The translations under genes were made by a program, and so were the position numbers. Under the pieces are notes generated by a model. That model was given only the letters and a program-made list of their open reading frames with translations. It had not been told where the DNA came from and did no database searches. A DNA stretch of 64,000 bases from Nereocystis luetkeana (Eukaryota > Sar > Phaeophyceae > Laminariales > Laminariaceae), in assembly GCA_031213475.1 (NCBI GenBank), contig JARUPZ010000025.1, positions 6,955,676 to 7,019,675 on the forward strand, in the 5' to 3' direction. Of the stretch, positions 52,108 through 63,525 are shown piece after piece (within the stretch, counting starts at the first letter, position 1; each line of letters opens with the position of its first letter).

Positions 52108-55100
52108 CGGCTATAACCTTAATTCAATTTCTACCGCCGTGAACACGAACTAAAAATACAAAACATTGGTTTTTGTGCGCGCAAGCAAATATTGTGATGT
52201 CGCCGATCGTGTCAAAATGACACGAAACCGTGACGTTAGTACGAGTACGTGAATGTTAAATCGCCATTCTTTTCGTTTTGCTTTTCGTCCAAGTCTTTTT
52301 TTACGACGCGTGACATCGAAGTTCTTATCGATTTTAGAAAAAAAAACGTCTCTTCACCATAGATTCGCGGAAAATTCCGCGTTTTCTCCTAGTCACGATT
52401 CCTGACACGTACTGTAGTACGTACGTACCTGGCATCCGTTTTGTTCGCTCAAAATGACTTGGATGCGGACGTTTCGGCTCTTCCGTACAGGAGCAACTAT
52501 TACGGGGGACCATAGTTAATAGGACCTATGGTATACATAAAAACCTATATATTTAACCATTTTTACTATCAATATTTGGTCCTATTAACTATGGTCCCCC
52601 GTAATAGCTGTTGGCTGTGCAGCCACCCTCTCCATCGTTGAGACGAGAAACGAATAGACTCTTCCCACACGGGAGGAGTTGCACTTTTTGGCATGGCATT
52701 ATTTGGGTTTGAGCTCCTTACAACAAAATGAGCGACTACCGGTGAGCGTGACATTAATTTTACCACTGCAATGTTTGTTTCAAGACTACGCACAGTAGTA
52801 GAGTATAGAAATGCTGGTTGGGTTTCGCTGACAGTTATCTTCGAAGTTGTTTGTTCTCGGGGGAGATCTTGAGGCCCTCATGCGAGGAAAGCTCAGAAAG
52901 TGAGGCACCACCCTTAAAAAGGCGTCACTCGGTACGGTTGATGGCGATGACGGCGTCAATGATCTGATAGGGTGGCCATGACTCCAAAGTCAATGGTAAT
53001 GCATGCTTGCGGCTGTGCCGGTACTACTGCTGCTGCTGTATCCCGGTTTCTTGCTCCTCGGTGTACCACTGTAGACAAAAGGAGTGGTGGTACTTCTGCA
53101 CCGGCGATATACTATACCCTGGCATGCAACATCAACGAGGAGCTCGAGGAATGGCCACCGCCAGGTGGAAGGTGTTACAGGTGCGAGTCTAGAAACATAC
53201 CGCAACACCGCCGACACCGCCCCGCCTTATGCGCACACAGTTTATTCATGGAGCGTGCATCGTAATCATGCTCGATTGTCGTATAATTCCAGTTAGTCCC
53301 TGGTGTGTTTATCTCAGCAGCACCTACTGCAACCAGCAGGAACATATTACTGCAGAATAGGCTCTAGGATGTATGTACAGTAGACGCCGACAGGCAGAGT
53401 TAGCCGTACCTCAACGGTGCCTGGCCTACTGAGCTGCCGACTCCGGTTTCTTGGCCACCTGGCCGGCAGGTATTCCCTTGTACCTGTGCTCCTGTCTTAA
53501 CTGCAACATCTAGCTGTGGTCGTTGTGCTGCGCATGCGTTGCTCCAAGCGCATATCCGGGGTACCCCCCTCGAGGCGGTCGGGGAGGCGGGGGGAAGGGG
53601 TGCCATATTTAGTCCGAGAACGAAGACCGACTGATCACAGCTATTAATAGCTGGGGCCCCTTGTCTTCTCGTGCGCGCACATAAAAACTAACATGGGCAT
53701 GAGTACATTGTATCCCCCCACCTGCCGGCTGCAGCAGGACATGTATGGTTTGGCGAGAGGGTGGCATCCAATATACGGGGTTCAGGGCATGTTAACATTG
53801 AATTTCGAAGAAATGTACTGTTCATAGACACCATAGTTTCGAGCTTCATCATAGTCAGTTGGACTTCCTTTGGCCCTCTTGGCGCTTCGGAGGTGCACGA
53901 ACGTTGGCGATCAAAATTGACGATGGAAGCACATGCCACCGCGTGGTTGGGGGATGACAAATCTGATGCCCGAACTAACTCTTATCCCACTCTGTCCCTG
54001 TGTACAAGAACCATAAACGATCCTTATCTATCGGGACAGAGTGGTGGTACAATTCCTTGGAATCGTACAACGCGCGGCGCACGCACGATATTATCTTACG
54101 TTGCTGGGGGCCTACACATACATCCTCAAACCGTACGTAGACTGCTGACAAAACCAAACTTGTTTTGTTTTTGTTTCGGGGTGTCCCAAAGCGACAAAGA
54201 AAGAAAGCTCTCCCGATCAATGCTACCGGTGGCATAATGCTGCGATACTTCGAAGTATTAATATACGTACGAGACAACACTTTGGTTTGGGGTGCTCCGT
54301 GCGACAAGAATGCCGCGGGCGGCAAAGCCTCACTGCGGCAGTAAAAAAAACTCCTAGCTGCCGATGAGTACGAGTATCGTGCGGTACTGTACTCCACTAC
54401 TACTGGAACCATGAAACCGACGCACAGCAATGAGGGGAATCTACCGGCTGTTTTTACGTTTTTACTGCATTAATGCAGCATGCTCAAGGCATGCTACATA
54501 ATAATCATACCAGGTACATAGGACAGCAGCAGCAAAGAAAGCAAAACAACGGAAGAGCAGACTCGAATACAACTACTGCTGTATCTAGTTGTACGCACAG
54601 TAAATACGTAAATACGCAGCATTTGTCAATTTAGGCGCCCCGTGTCAGATATCATACTCGTAGAGTGCGTGCGTGCACGCCATCGCCCATCGCGCACGTC
54701 TCCCTTCTTTCTTGGTGTACTCGTATCTTGGGCTCTAATATAATCCAAAACCGGTGGGGGGCGGGACAAATTGTCAACTGACAGAAAAAAAATACCATTC
54801 CTCTGCTACGCTGGCCACAAAGGGGGCATGCCTCTACCAGTTTTTTAGATCTCGAGGTGTCAGAATACGAACACAAGCACAGCGGCAACAGTAGCTGCAT
54901 CATGAAACGCACGCACGTGCACAGAGCTAGCTGCGCCCGAACAACTCTGAGGTACGATCTTTCTCGCGGCAGCTCCCCCAGCTTTATTTTCGATAAAGAA
55001 CAGCCTTCCAGGTCTTTATAATACGAGTATATCCCCTGACGAATGATGTTTCACCGTTCTAAAATTTGACCAATCACCAACTGTGCGCGACAAATCTAAT

Positions 55101-55372
55101 CCTCTTTTTCTCTTCAACGGAGATGATATTTAGTAGAAATCAAGACAAAATATCTCAATAAAGTTAGTTTTTAATACTATAAAATAAAGGGTAAACGATT
55201 TTATGGGTCCGATTTCATGATTTTTATGCGAAACTTTATCCTCTGCGAAAATCCTGGTCGTCGAGTAGGTTTTTCATCATATCGATTTGGTCGGCGTGGG
55301 TGTATTGTCTCTACAGCAGCGCAAAGCAAGCTATACCCATCTCACGACTGAGCCAAATCAACCTCAGAGACC
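52108..55372. other. 3' flank of kinesin gene and intergenic region
   Basis: No convincing exon on either strand. It contains one very regular Family A palindrome at 52498 and a TACCAGGTA motif at 54508. The AT-rich stretch around 55120-55240, just before the plastid-protein exon, could include promoter sequence, but no clear TATA box or polyadenylation signal can be named. Confidence 0.6.
52498..52607. mobile_element. Family A palindromic element, near-perfect
   Basis: TATTACGGGGGACCATAGTT to ACTATGGTCCCCCGTAATAG; arms are identical over at least 27 bases, so this is probably a young copy. Confidence 0.85.
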
Positions 55373-55437
55373 ATGAAGACCGCTTGTGCTATGGTTTTGG
55401 CGTGCGCCGCGGGCGCTTCGGCCTTCGTGGCTCCCAG
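55373..55437 (+). CDS. First exon of a plastid-targeted protein
   Basis: ATG at 55373 opens MKTACAMVLACAAGASA then FVAPR, before a GTCAGT donor at 55438 (phase 2). The first 17 residues form a signal peptide (Lys, hydrophobic core, small residues before the cut), followed by Phe at the +1 position. ASA|F with a following Pro/Arg is the bipartite presequence mark of heterokont plastid proteins, including light-harvesting proteins. The mature protein cannot be named because later exons were not found. There are no upstream competing ATGs in good context within about 50 bases. Confidence 0.6.
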
Positions 55438-56630
55438 GTCAGTCGCAGATTTGCGCGATCATGAACGTGGGACATCTCGCTTTCGGTTTTGCCTCTCTAG
55501 CAGCCTAGCGTTGTTGCCTCTCTCTTCTCTCCTTGCATGCTTTTTTGTTCGCCACGTCATGATGGCAGCGTGCATGCACCACCGGGGATGCAGCGCATAT
55601 CTCTCGTGAGATCCTGGCTTGGCCGGGGCGTGGTATTGTACTGTGTGTTGTATGTATTCCATCCTGCGTGTCTCGCTCGCATGTCGACCTGTGTATGTAT
55701 CTGTCTTGAGGCCTGGATACAAGGGCGTCTCTCAGTCAGTGTGTGAAAGCCTGGTTCATTTTCGAGGCTTCCTTGAATCGTTCCAGGTAGGTAGCACCGC
55801 GAGATGGAACTGCTGTAGACCACAGGGGACGAGACCGCCCTCGGCAAGGTGAACGCCCCCGGCGCCTTCCGTGGAATCTCATGGCTCTGCCTCCATGGCC
55901 TCTTGCACTTGCGGACTCGGCGCGTCGCCCGTTTGTTGTAAAAATAAGCGCTTTTATCTCGCCAACGAGGGGAGCTGTTTTCGCCCACCCCACCCACACA
56001 CATTACACACATGATTGCTTCCTTGTACCCGGGACACCTTGTCAACTGGCTCTGATTTCATGCACGTACATACGATAGTCCCTTGTGGCCTCTCGTCTAT
56101 CTCTCTCTCTCTCTCTCTCGACGGTCGCCACGAAAGGATTAGAAACATCAACACTGCTCTCTGGCGAGATCTTTTCGCTATTTATCCTGACGCCGAGGCC
56201 TACAGCTAGCTGCTGCAGAGCCCGCCTTGCCCCTTGGCTCTAGACTCGCCTCGGCTCTGTCGGACTGCGGTCGACAACTAACTGCTGTTGTACTACAGCA
56301 GTTTAGTACGCACAAGTATTTACTGGCTGCGGCGTCAGTCATTCCTTTTCTGCGCACAACTACACCGCTTATGCGCACCTACCTGTCTGTGTATCAATAT
56401 CAGTATAAACTAAGCGACGCGATATAAGTATGGGTGTTGTTTTGCGAGCATTTTTCGCGGTTGTGCGATGATCATGTCACGTGTGGTTGCTGGCTGCATG
56501 CGTACGAGTACGGAACAGCCACGTGAAGTACGCGGCGTGATGCTGCTGCGCTGGTGCAGCTAGTGGTTCAGCTGGTGCAGCTGCGTCGAACGAGGCAGCT
56601 CTTTTAGTTTATTGTGGTTGCTGCAGTCTC

Positions 56631-56726
56631 GAACCCTTTTAGGACCCCAGTACCGTTTTGGGGACAACTCACTTGGAATTAGACTTGTTTGCCCCCAAAT
56701 CGGGACTGCGGTACTAAAGGAGTTAA
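56631..56726. mobile_element. Family B palindromic element
   Basis: GAACCCTTTTAGGACCCCAG to GCGGTACTAAAGGAGTTAA. Confidence 0.75.
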
Positions 56727-56811
56727 ATTACATGCGAGTGCGGCAGTCACATGTAGTCTCTCAGTTTAGGCGCGTACGTAGCATTCGTACGGTAGGTCAG
56801 AGGGCCATGGA

Positions 56812-56906
56812 GCTTTTAGAACCGCAGTTCCGTTTTTGGGGACAAATCAGTCAAAGTTTAAGTACTCTTTGTCCCCAAAATGGGACTGCGGTTTTAAAAG
56901 GGTTAA
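56812..56906. mobile_element. Family B palindromic element
   Basis: CTTTTAGAACCGCAGTTCCG to GCGGTTTTAAAAGGGTTAA. Confidence 0.8.
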
Positions 56907-57064
56907 TAGCTACATGGTACAATACTACGCTACCAGTCTGCTTGCAATAGTATTACGTACGTCAAACTGCTGTAGGGCACCGGGTACTGCTGTAAGCGTT
57001 TTCTGTCCTATGATACCAGGCATGTTTTACTGGATTGTCCAGTGTCAAAGAATGACTCAGCCCC

Positions 57065-57162
57065 TTAACCCTTTTAGCACCGCACTCTCATACGTGGGGA
57101 CAAAACACTCTAATTATAAGTAGCTTGCCCCCGAAACAGGACTGGGGTCCTAAAAGGGTCAA
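57065..57162. mobile_element. Family B palindromic element
   Basis: TTAACCCTTTTAGCACCGCA to GGGGTCCTAAAAGGGTCAA; subtype shared with 62169. Confidence 0.75.
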
Positions 57163-58516
57163 GTTTTTTGGTCAGTCCCCGCCGCTGCTTGGCTGCTTGG
57201 CACCGCTGGTTTTTTTTTTCCCAGCACTTTCTCGCATCCTCGCGGGGGCAGCCACTTTCTTCTCCGCTGGTACCTGGTATGATGTTTCCAGACAGCAATA
57301 CGGCGGTAGAGTCTCTCATCATCAACGTTGCGCTCAGAGGAGGAGTACATACTCCACTCTTTTTTTTCCCGGGAGGAAAACGCCTGCGAAAAAAAAAAGC
57401 ACGTGTCTAGTACCAGCCCACTCATAAGAATCCGAGAGTCTGGCCCAGGCTGGATTTCTTATTTTATTCGAAAGGAGGCGTGTTTTGTAGTAAAATCAGT
57501 GTAACCGCTCCCGGCTTCTTCATTTCCTCATGAAACTAAGGCTGATTTATTATTGGGCTCTGTCGTGTACGGCATGTAGAGGGTCGGTAACCGGGAATGT
57601 AGTCCTCTGTGCCCTGTGATCGCGCACATCTATGGCGGTCCCGTCCTATTGGCCAGCCGGCTCTGAGATTGATCGCCCCCTTGGAACTGCTCTCCGAGGT
57701 CAAGTCGTTTTTTACCATGAGCTTCATAACTGAAGAGCAAGGTCGGGCTCTGGAACTCACCTCAGGGTGTGTGTTGTCTTGCGTGTTTCACAGCTACTAT
57801 TCTTACTCGTGTTGTTAATAGTATCTGTACTACCTGGTACACAGCTATAGGCCTGGACACCGCCATTACAGCGAGTGATCTTACCACCGTGCACGCCAAG
57901 GCCTCTTGTTTTAGTTTGGCGGCGATCGGTCAAAAGGGTGTCAACCGGGGTCTCTCCCATAAGGCACGTTTGACCACGAGTTGCAGCGGCATCTACAGTA
58001 ATCCACCACCGCCTAAACATCTACGGTAAATCTAACGAGCAGCACAAATACCGTACTCGTACAGCAGTAGATTTTTTACCCGGGTTGCATCGTGAGAAAC
58101 GAGTCGTGCCGCCGCGGCCCGTTTGGGCGGTAACTACAGCAGTAGTATATACCTACTGGCGTACCTGGTACGTGGGTTGCGTGGTTGTTCCTTGATTTTG
58201 GCGTGGTTGTGGGTCCATGTTTTTAGAAAGAGCGACCTAAAAGTTTCTACTATTAATGTACGTGCCTGGTACCAAAATATATTTGAGTTTTGTTTTCCGA
58301 GCTCCGCAGTGGAGCCGATGAGGGTGGTTTACGTATTATTTTTAGTGTGAATAGTGTCTTCGTGTGCATAATAGTGTACACACTCCACTTTTTCCGGAAA
58401 ATGTATTTTCCGTTCAGAGGATGTCCATGCGTGTTGACACCCTAGCCACCCTTACGCATCCGAACGGTGAACACGCTTCCGAACACGTGAGATACCGGTA
58501 CTGCTTATTAAAATAC

Positions 58517-58594
58517 AACTCTGGACCAAATATTAAGAACCGGTTGGTCTCGCTTTAACTCTGGACCAAATATTAAGAACCGGTTGGTCTCGAT
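58517..58594 (+). repeat. 40-bp direct duplication
   Basis: CTCTGGACCAAATATTAAGA plus ACCGGTTGGTCTCG occurs twice in tandem. Confidence 0.9.
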
Positions 58595-58611
58595 ATTAAT
58601 AGGGGGTCAAA

Positions 58612-58724
58612 GTTGACCCTTTTCTAGGACTGACAGGGAGTGTTTGCCGTTTTGAGGACAAACTATAATACGTGGAACTAGACTGGGGCGTCCTCAAAAC
58701 GGTACCGGCCGCCTGAATCGGTTT
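58612..58724. mobile_element. Family B palindromic element, diverged
   Basis: TTGACCCTTTTCTAGGACTG, GTTTTGAGGACAAACT, to CCTCAAAACGG and GGTTTAA. Confidence 0.55.
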
Positions 58725-58829
58725 AACCCTTTTAGAACTGCAGTCTCGTTTTGGGGACAATTGGGGACAAATTACTTGGAATGTGAGTGCCTTGTCCCCA
58801 AAACGGGACTGGAGTTCTAAAGGGGTTAA
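58722..58829. mobile_element. Family B palindromic element (long subtype)
   Basis: TTAACCCTTTTAGAACTGCA to GGAGTTCTAAAGGGGTTAA. Confidence 0.8.
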
Positions 58830-59466
58830 TAGCGGTACTATAATGGCAATACTGCGTTAGCTGAAGGTCAGATGTCCTATTCATAATGGTGGTGAGGGTA
58901 CACTAATCCAGTACCGGTACGACTCTAGTCCGCAAGTCTAGGGACGGTTTTAAGTTTTAAATAGGAAAGTACACGGTCCCTTACATTTCCGGACAGGGTG
59001 GCGATAGGTTTAGCTCATGAGCCGTCTCCGAGCCGGTGTCAAACCGGCGGTAGAACGGTGTCGCGCCGTTGTCTGATAGTATCATGCTTGACTTCCGACA
59101 ATATGGCGCAGATGCCATTCCAATATAAAACCGACCATCCTTCCGTGAATCAGCAGTAATCCCTCACATTCGCTTCTCTGTCTGCCGTTTCCCGATCTCC
59201 ATGCCGCTATACCCGGTCTTGCCTTGCTGGCCGATGCTTCCATCATCAAATTTTATCGTCTACTTTCTCTTCTACTTTCTTTCCCCTCTCTGAAGTCCCC
59301 AAGAGAGAGAAATTCTGCCTGTGCCCCCCCCCCCCCCCGCGGGATTTCGGAAAGGAAAAACAATGGTAACGAAAGTGCCGATTACAGCTACGGTGACTGC
59401 GTGGTACTAGCGGGAGGATACGAACAAAATTGGTCCTCGAGATAAAACGGCGCCTGCTGGCTGCTA

Positions 59467-59565
59467 TTAACCCTCTTAGAACCGCAGTCCCGTTTTGGGG
59501 ACAAACTACTTAAGAGTTATCCCGGTTTTGTCCCCACAATGGGACTGCGTTGCTAAAAGGGTTAA
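59467..59565. mobile_element. Family B palindromic element
   Basis: TTAACCCTCTTAGAACCGCA to GCGTTGCTAAAAGGGTTAA. Confidence 0.8.
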
Positions 59566-60175
59566 TAGTAGTAGGCGAATTGTTGTGATACCTATTCAAT
59601 GCTCCAAATGTTGGTATTATAGTAGTTGTTTGGGTCGCTCTCCGCAACACCGGAAGGGACCCAAACGAGATGTGAGCCGTGATCTGGGAACCCCTGGCGA
59701 ACTAAAAGGCCTTCAGGAACGGAAGAGTGGTCTCGACAACCGTCTCTTATGTATCGCTCTGGCCGCGGGTGCAATGCCCGTTTGGTGTTGGCAGCAGAGT
59801 CGAAACGGTGTCTGTATTGTATTAACGGCCAGAGCGATACCAACTACGACAGCAAAGTCGTGACGCCGGCATGTTGTAGGATGCAATCAACCGCTCGCGG
59901 CGTACCGCTCTTGTACCTAGATACAGGGAACGTTTGTATTGGATATTAGTACGTAAATGTTCCCTATTTTTCCGGACAGAGTGGTATCTAAGTCGTTCCT
60001 GAGTACCGCGCGTGTCGACAAAATGTGAAAGAAAAAAAAACGTGACTGCTTGGCGTTGGTATTCAAACTGTCCTTGCTCTTTACGCAGAGTCGGGGTGTG
60101 TCGTATGTATCAACCTGTTGTTCTGGCAAGTGCTCTTGACATTTCCCTCCTGAAGCACGCTTACACGAGACACTT

Positions 60176-60281
60176 TAACCCTTTTAGGACTGCAGTCTCG
60201 TTTTGGGGACAATTGGAAACAAATTACTTGGGATTTGAGTGGCTTGTCCCCAAAACGGGACTGGAGTTCTAAAAGGGTTAT
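60176..60281. mobile_element. Family B palindromic element (long subtype)
   Basis: TTAACCCTTTTAGGACTGCA to GGAGTTCTAAAAGGGTTA. Confidence 0.8.
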
Positions 60282-61501
60282 AACACACCACCACCCCGAA
60301 CAAAGTTCCCAGCTGATGCTCTCGACAAGGGAGAGAGAGATCAAACGTTCGAGAGATGCAGGGCGTTTTTTTCGTGTTTCCTTGTTTCGGGTAGGCTTTT
60401 GACGTGTGTATCAACACGAAAACATTTCGCAGCATCCGTCGTCGAGATGATCCCAAAGACTATTACAACAACCATCTTGGTTGTGTCTGCCCCTCGTGTA
60501 GCGTGTATGCACTTGGGGTTTCCAAGTAAGGCGGTGGCCTGTTTAGAGCAACATCACCGCCTTTTGGGGGGGGGGAAAGCCGCCTTTTTCATCCCTGGCA
60601 ATCTGTGCACTTCTCCAGTCGCGCCCCCAAGACATTTTGACCGCTTGATATCGGCATAGCGCGTTACTCAGACCCACTTTTTTTTTGGGGGGGGGGGGCT
60701 TGCCGTATGAAGAAAACCGGCTCGGAAAAAGATGATGTGAGGGGGTTGTTGTATTCGCGTGATATACGGGTAGGGTGCGAGCCTTGCATGAGAAAAAGCG
60801 GGATGATCGTTTTTGGCTGTTGGTTGACATGCGGCGCGCTCGGAACCAATGCCGGCGGAAGAAGGCCGTCCAAAGTTGCGAGGTCGGTGTGGCGGTGTCC
60901 CTCGCCTGTCTTTATCGGCCTACGATCGTAAACCCTTCCAGCATCGCACGGCACTGTTTGCTGTTTGCTACTACCTGGTACAGTAGTTGCAGGTCTGGCT
61001 CGCACATGCAGCGGTTGGTGACACGGCATTAATATTGGCTAAGCCAATAATAGTACTTGCTTGGTCGTGTGCTCTGGTGTCGTATCGGCGTTTTTTTTTT
61101 TTTTTTTCAGTCAAAATTACCTTTTTTTGTTTTCCTCTGCTCTTTTGGATATAGCAATCGAAACCGAATACACTCACTCGTCTGGCATCGAGCGCCGGCC
61201 GGAGGTCCTCTTGGGCAGCAAGAAGAACGGTAGTCTTAGTTGAATTAGAGCATTGGCCCCGATGAAATAACGCAAGGAACGAACCGAACGTACCAGGGGA
61301 AGGGACGCAGAAGAGCCTGCCTCCTCACCTTACACATACACAGATCATGACGCGGTGATCGAGCGTGCAGCCGACGCCTGAAAAGGGCGGCCAATGGTGT
61401 CTCCGCACTTTTGGTCACATATATTTACCAGGCATACATACAAACTGCATTTTTTTTCTCCAGTATCCCCCGACTCTTTTTCGTCCCCGTCGTTTTCAGG
61501 C

Positions 61502-61600
61502 TTGACCCTGTTAGAACCGCAGTCCCGTGTTGGGGACAAACCACTCAAAATCTCAAGTAGTTCGTCCCCAAAACGGGAGTGCGGTTCTAAAAGGGGTTAA
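61502..61600. mobile_element. Family B palindromic element
   Basis: TTGACCCTGTTAGAACCGCA to GCGGTTCTAAAAGGGGTTAA. Confidence 0.8.
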
Positions 61601-62168
61601 CATGCGGATGCGCCGCGCCGACCTGCCTATCATATCCCGGGGGCCACGTTTTGAGGTGGTGGTCTCGATGCCGGCGGCGGTAGCTTTCTTGATGTTTGTC
61701 TTCTCGTCCTTCCTCTGGATGACCTTTTTTTGTTTTCGCCCGGCGCCCAGAGCATGCGTGCGTTGCCGGCGAGCATTATTTGTATTCTATTTACAGTTGT
61801 TGTTCAAATCCTCCGGCGGATTGGCAGCATTGTGCCCTTTTTGGGGGTTTTGGGGGTGTGCTGTTTTTTGTTTTTTTTCCGTCAGGGCATTGAACCCCTT
61901 TTCTTTCTTTCTGGGGTGCTGTTTTTTGTTTTTTTTCTTTCAGGGCATTGAACCCCTTTTTTCTTCTTTTCTTTTTTCTCAAGAAGGAGGGCACGCAATC
62001 TGCCCCACTAGAACGATGGCTCTAGAAATACCCCCGTCGAGAGATAACTTTTTCAGACACGCATCACTCGGGTGTTTGCACTGTCTGTGGCCCTTTTGTC
62101 GAGAGAAACAGCTTGTTCGTTCGTCCCAGGGGCTGTGTTTTCTATCTTGCGCCCCGTTTCCCCTTCTT

Positions 62169-62266
62169 TTAACCCCTTTAGCACCGCGCTCCCATCTGTG
62201 GGTACAAAGCACTCTAATTATAAGTAGTTTGTCCCCAAAACGGGACTGGGGTCCTGAGAGGGTTAA
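62169..62266. mobile_element. Family B palindromic element
   Basis: TTAACCCCTTTAGCACCGCG to GGGGTCCTGAGAGGGTTAA. Confidence 0.75.
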
Positions 62267-63384
62267 TAGCCGCTTTTGCAATTATTTTCCTCGATTTGCA
62301 CCATAAGTAGGGTTCTTGTCGCTCATCAATCGTGTGAGCCACGGGGACTGCTTCGTTGGCGTGATGAGTTGGTGTGAGAACATCACTTTCCCGACACTCG
62401 CATCCGTCATCCACGCATAATATGGCAACGCGTGCTCGTTCCAGGCGTGGCTTGAAACCGCCAGTTAATTGCGCCGCGTTTTCCGTTCGTACGACCGCCG
62501 TGTGGGCAGTGAACAGGAAGAGTATCTACCGCTGTACGTGGTGCAATCTGCGGGTGGGTATCAATAGCAGCACTGCAGTGGTACCCACGCGAGGCACGTG
62601 GTATCGAGACATGCTGATGCCATGTGCCGTTTCATTTTAGGGTGTCGCCGTGTTGCCCAGCGCTTTTTAGCGGCCCTTGCAAACACAAGCAATTTAAACG
62701 CAAGACAAGTAGAGTAATAGTATTAATAGTAGATGGTACTTCTGTCTGTTTCGTTACTGTAGGTGTGGTATTCATTCTTACGTGGCCCAGAAAAAAAAAC
62801 GGCCAAGACTACGAGAAATTGGGGACCGGGCCTTATCAACTTTCTAGTGCGAATTATCGCTCTCCAGCAACCAAGCGGATGGTGCCTGTGCTGTCGTTTT
62901 CAGTATATATCCGTGTTGTCGGTTTTTTCGTCTTAAGTTTCCCCAAAACTTCCGTCTTCAGTTTTCCCCCTCGCAAGACCCGTAATGAAGGTCTTTGCTG
63001 GTGGAAACTCCGAAAGTGTTTGAGCTTTGTGCGTGAACCCCGTCCAAGTATTCGAAACCCCACTGAATCGAAAGGGCAGAGAGCTACGAGAGAGAAAAGA
63101 CCGACGAAACCCAGAATTCAAAGCCCGAGCGAGGTTTATCAAACCCCCTACTGTACTCCTTATGAAACCCACACTACACCACACGGGCGTTCTATATATG
63201 CAGCGCTCGTCTTTTTTTATCGAATTGATCGGATCACGACTCGGTCGGTTAGATCTCGGACGAACCCCCCTCCCCCGCTTTCCTTCCCTTCAGCGGACAT
63301 TAGAAACCCTCCGTTGTAGGTTTTGTAACCATGTTGTAGCTCCCTAGGTTTCGCAGCATTCGCTCGATGCGCGCGCGGGGAGGG

Positions 63385-63525
63385 TGGGGTACTCATTTGT
63401 TGGTTCGGGGGGGCAAGGGGGGCGTGGACTGAGTGCTCAATTCGTGGACTGAGTGCTCAATTTGCTGGTTGCCTAGGTCATTTCACCGATAACCACGCAT
63501 ACCTTTTTAGACGGAGCAGGGGCGG
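63385..63525 (-). mobile_element. LINE 3' end fragment (Family D), rearranged
   Basis: GGGGTACTCATTTGTTGG, then a doubled GGACTGAGTGCTCAATT patch and the complement of the D end. Confidence 0.45.

Noticed and set aside
50631-51371. 246-residue reverse-strand open frame opposite the terminal exon
   Set aside because: Low-complexity shadow of the coding strand; the forward frame joins exon 25 in phase.
57640-57770. Possible exon ELLSEVKSFFTMSFITEEQG of the plastid protein
   Set aside because: No acceptor in the needed phase and no recognised family.
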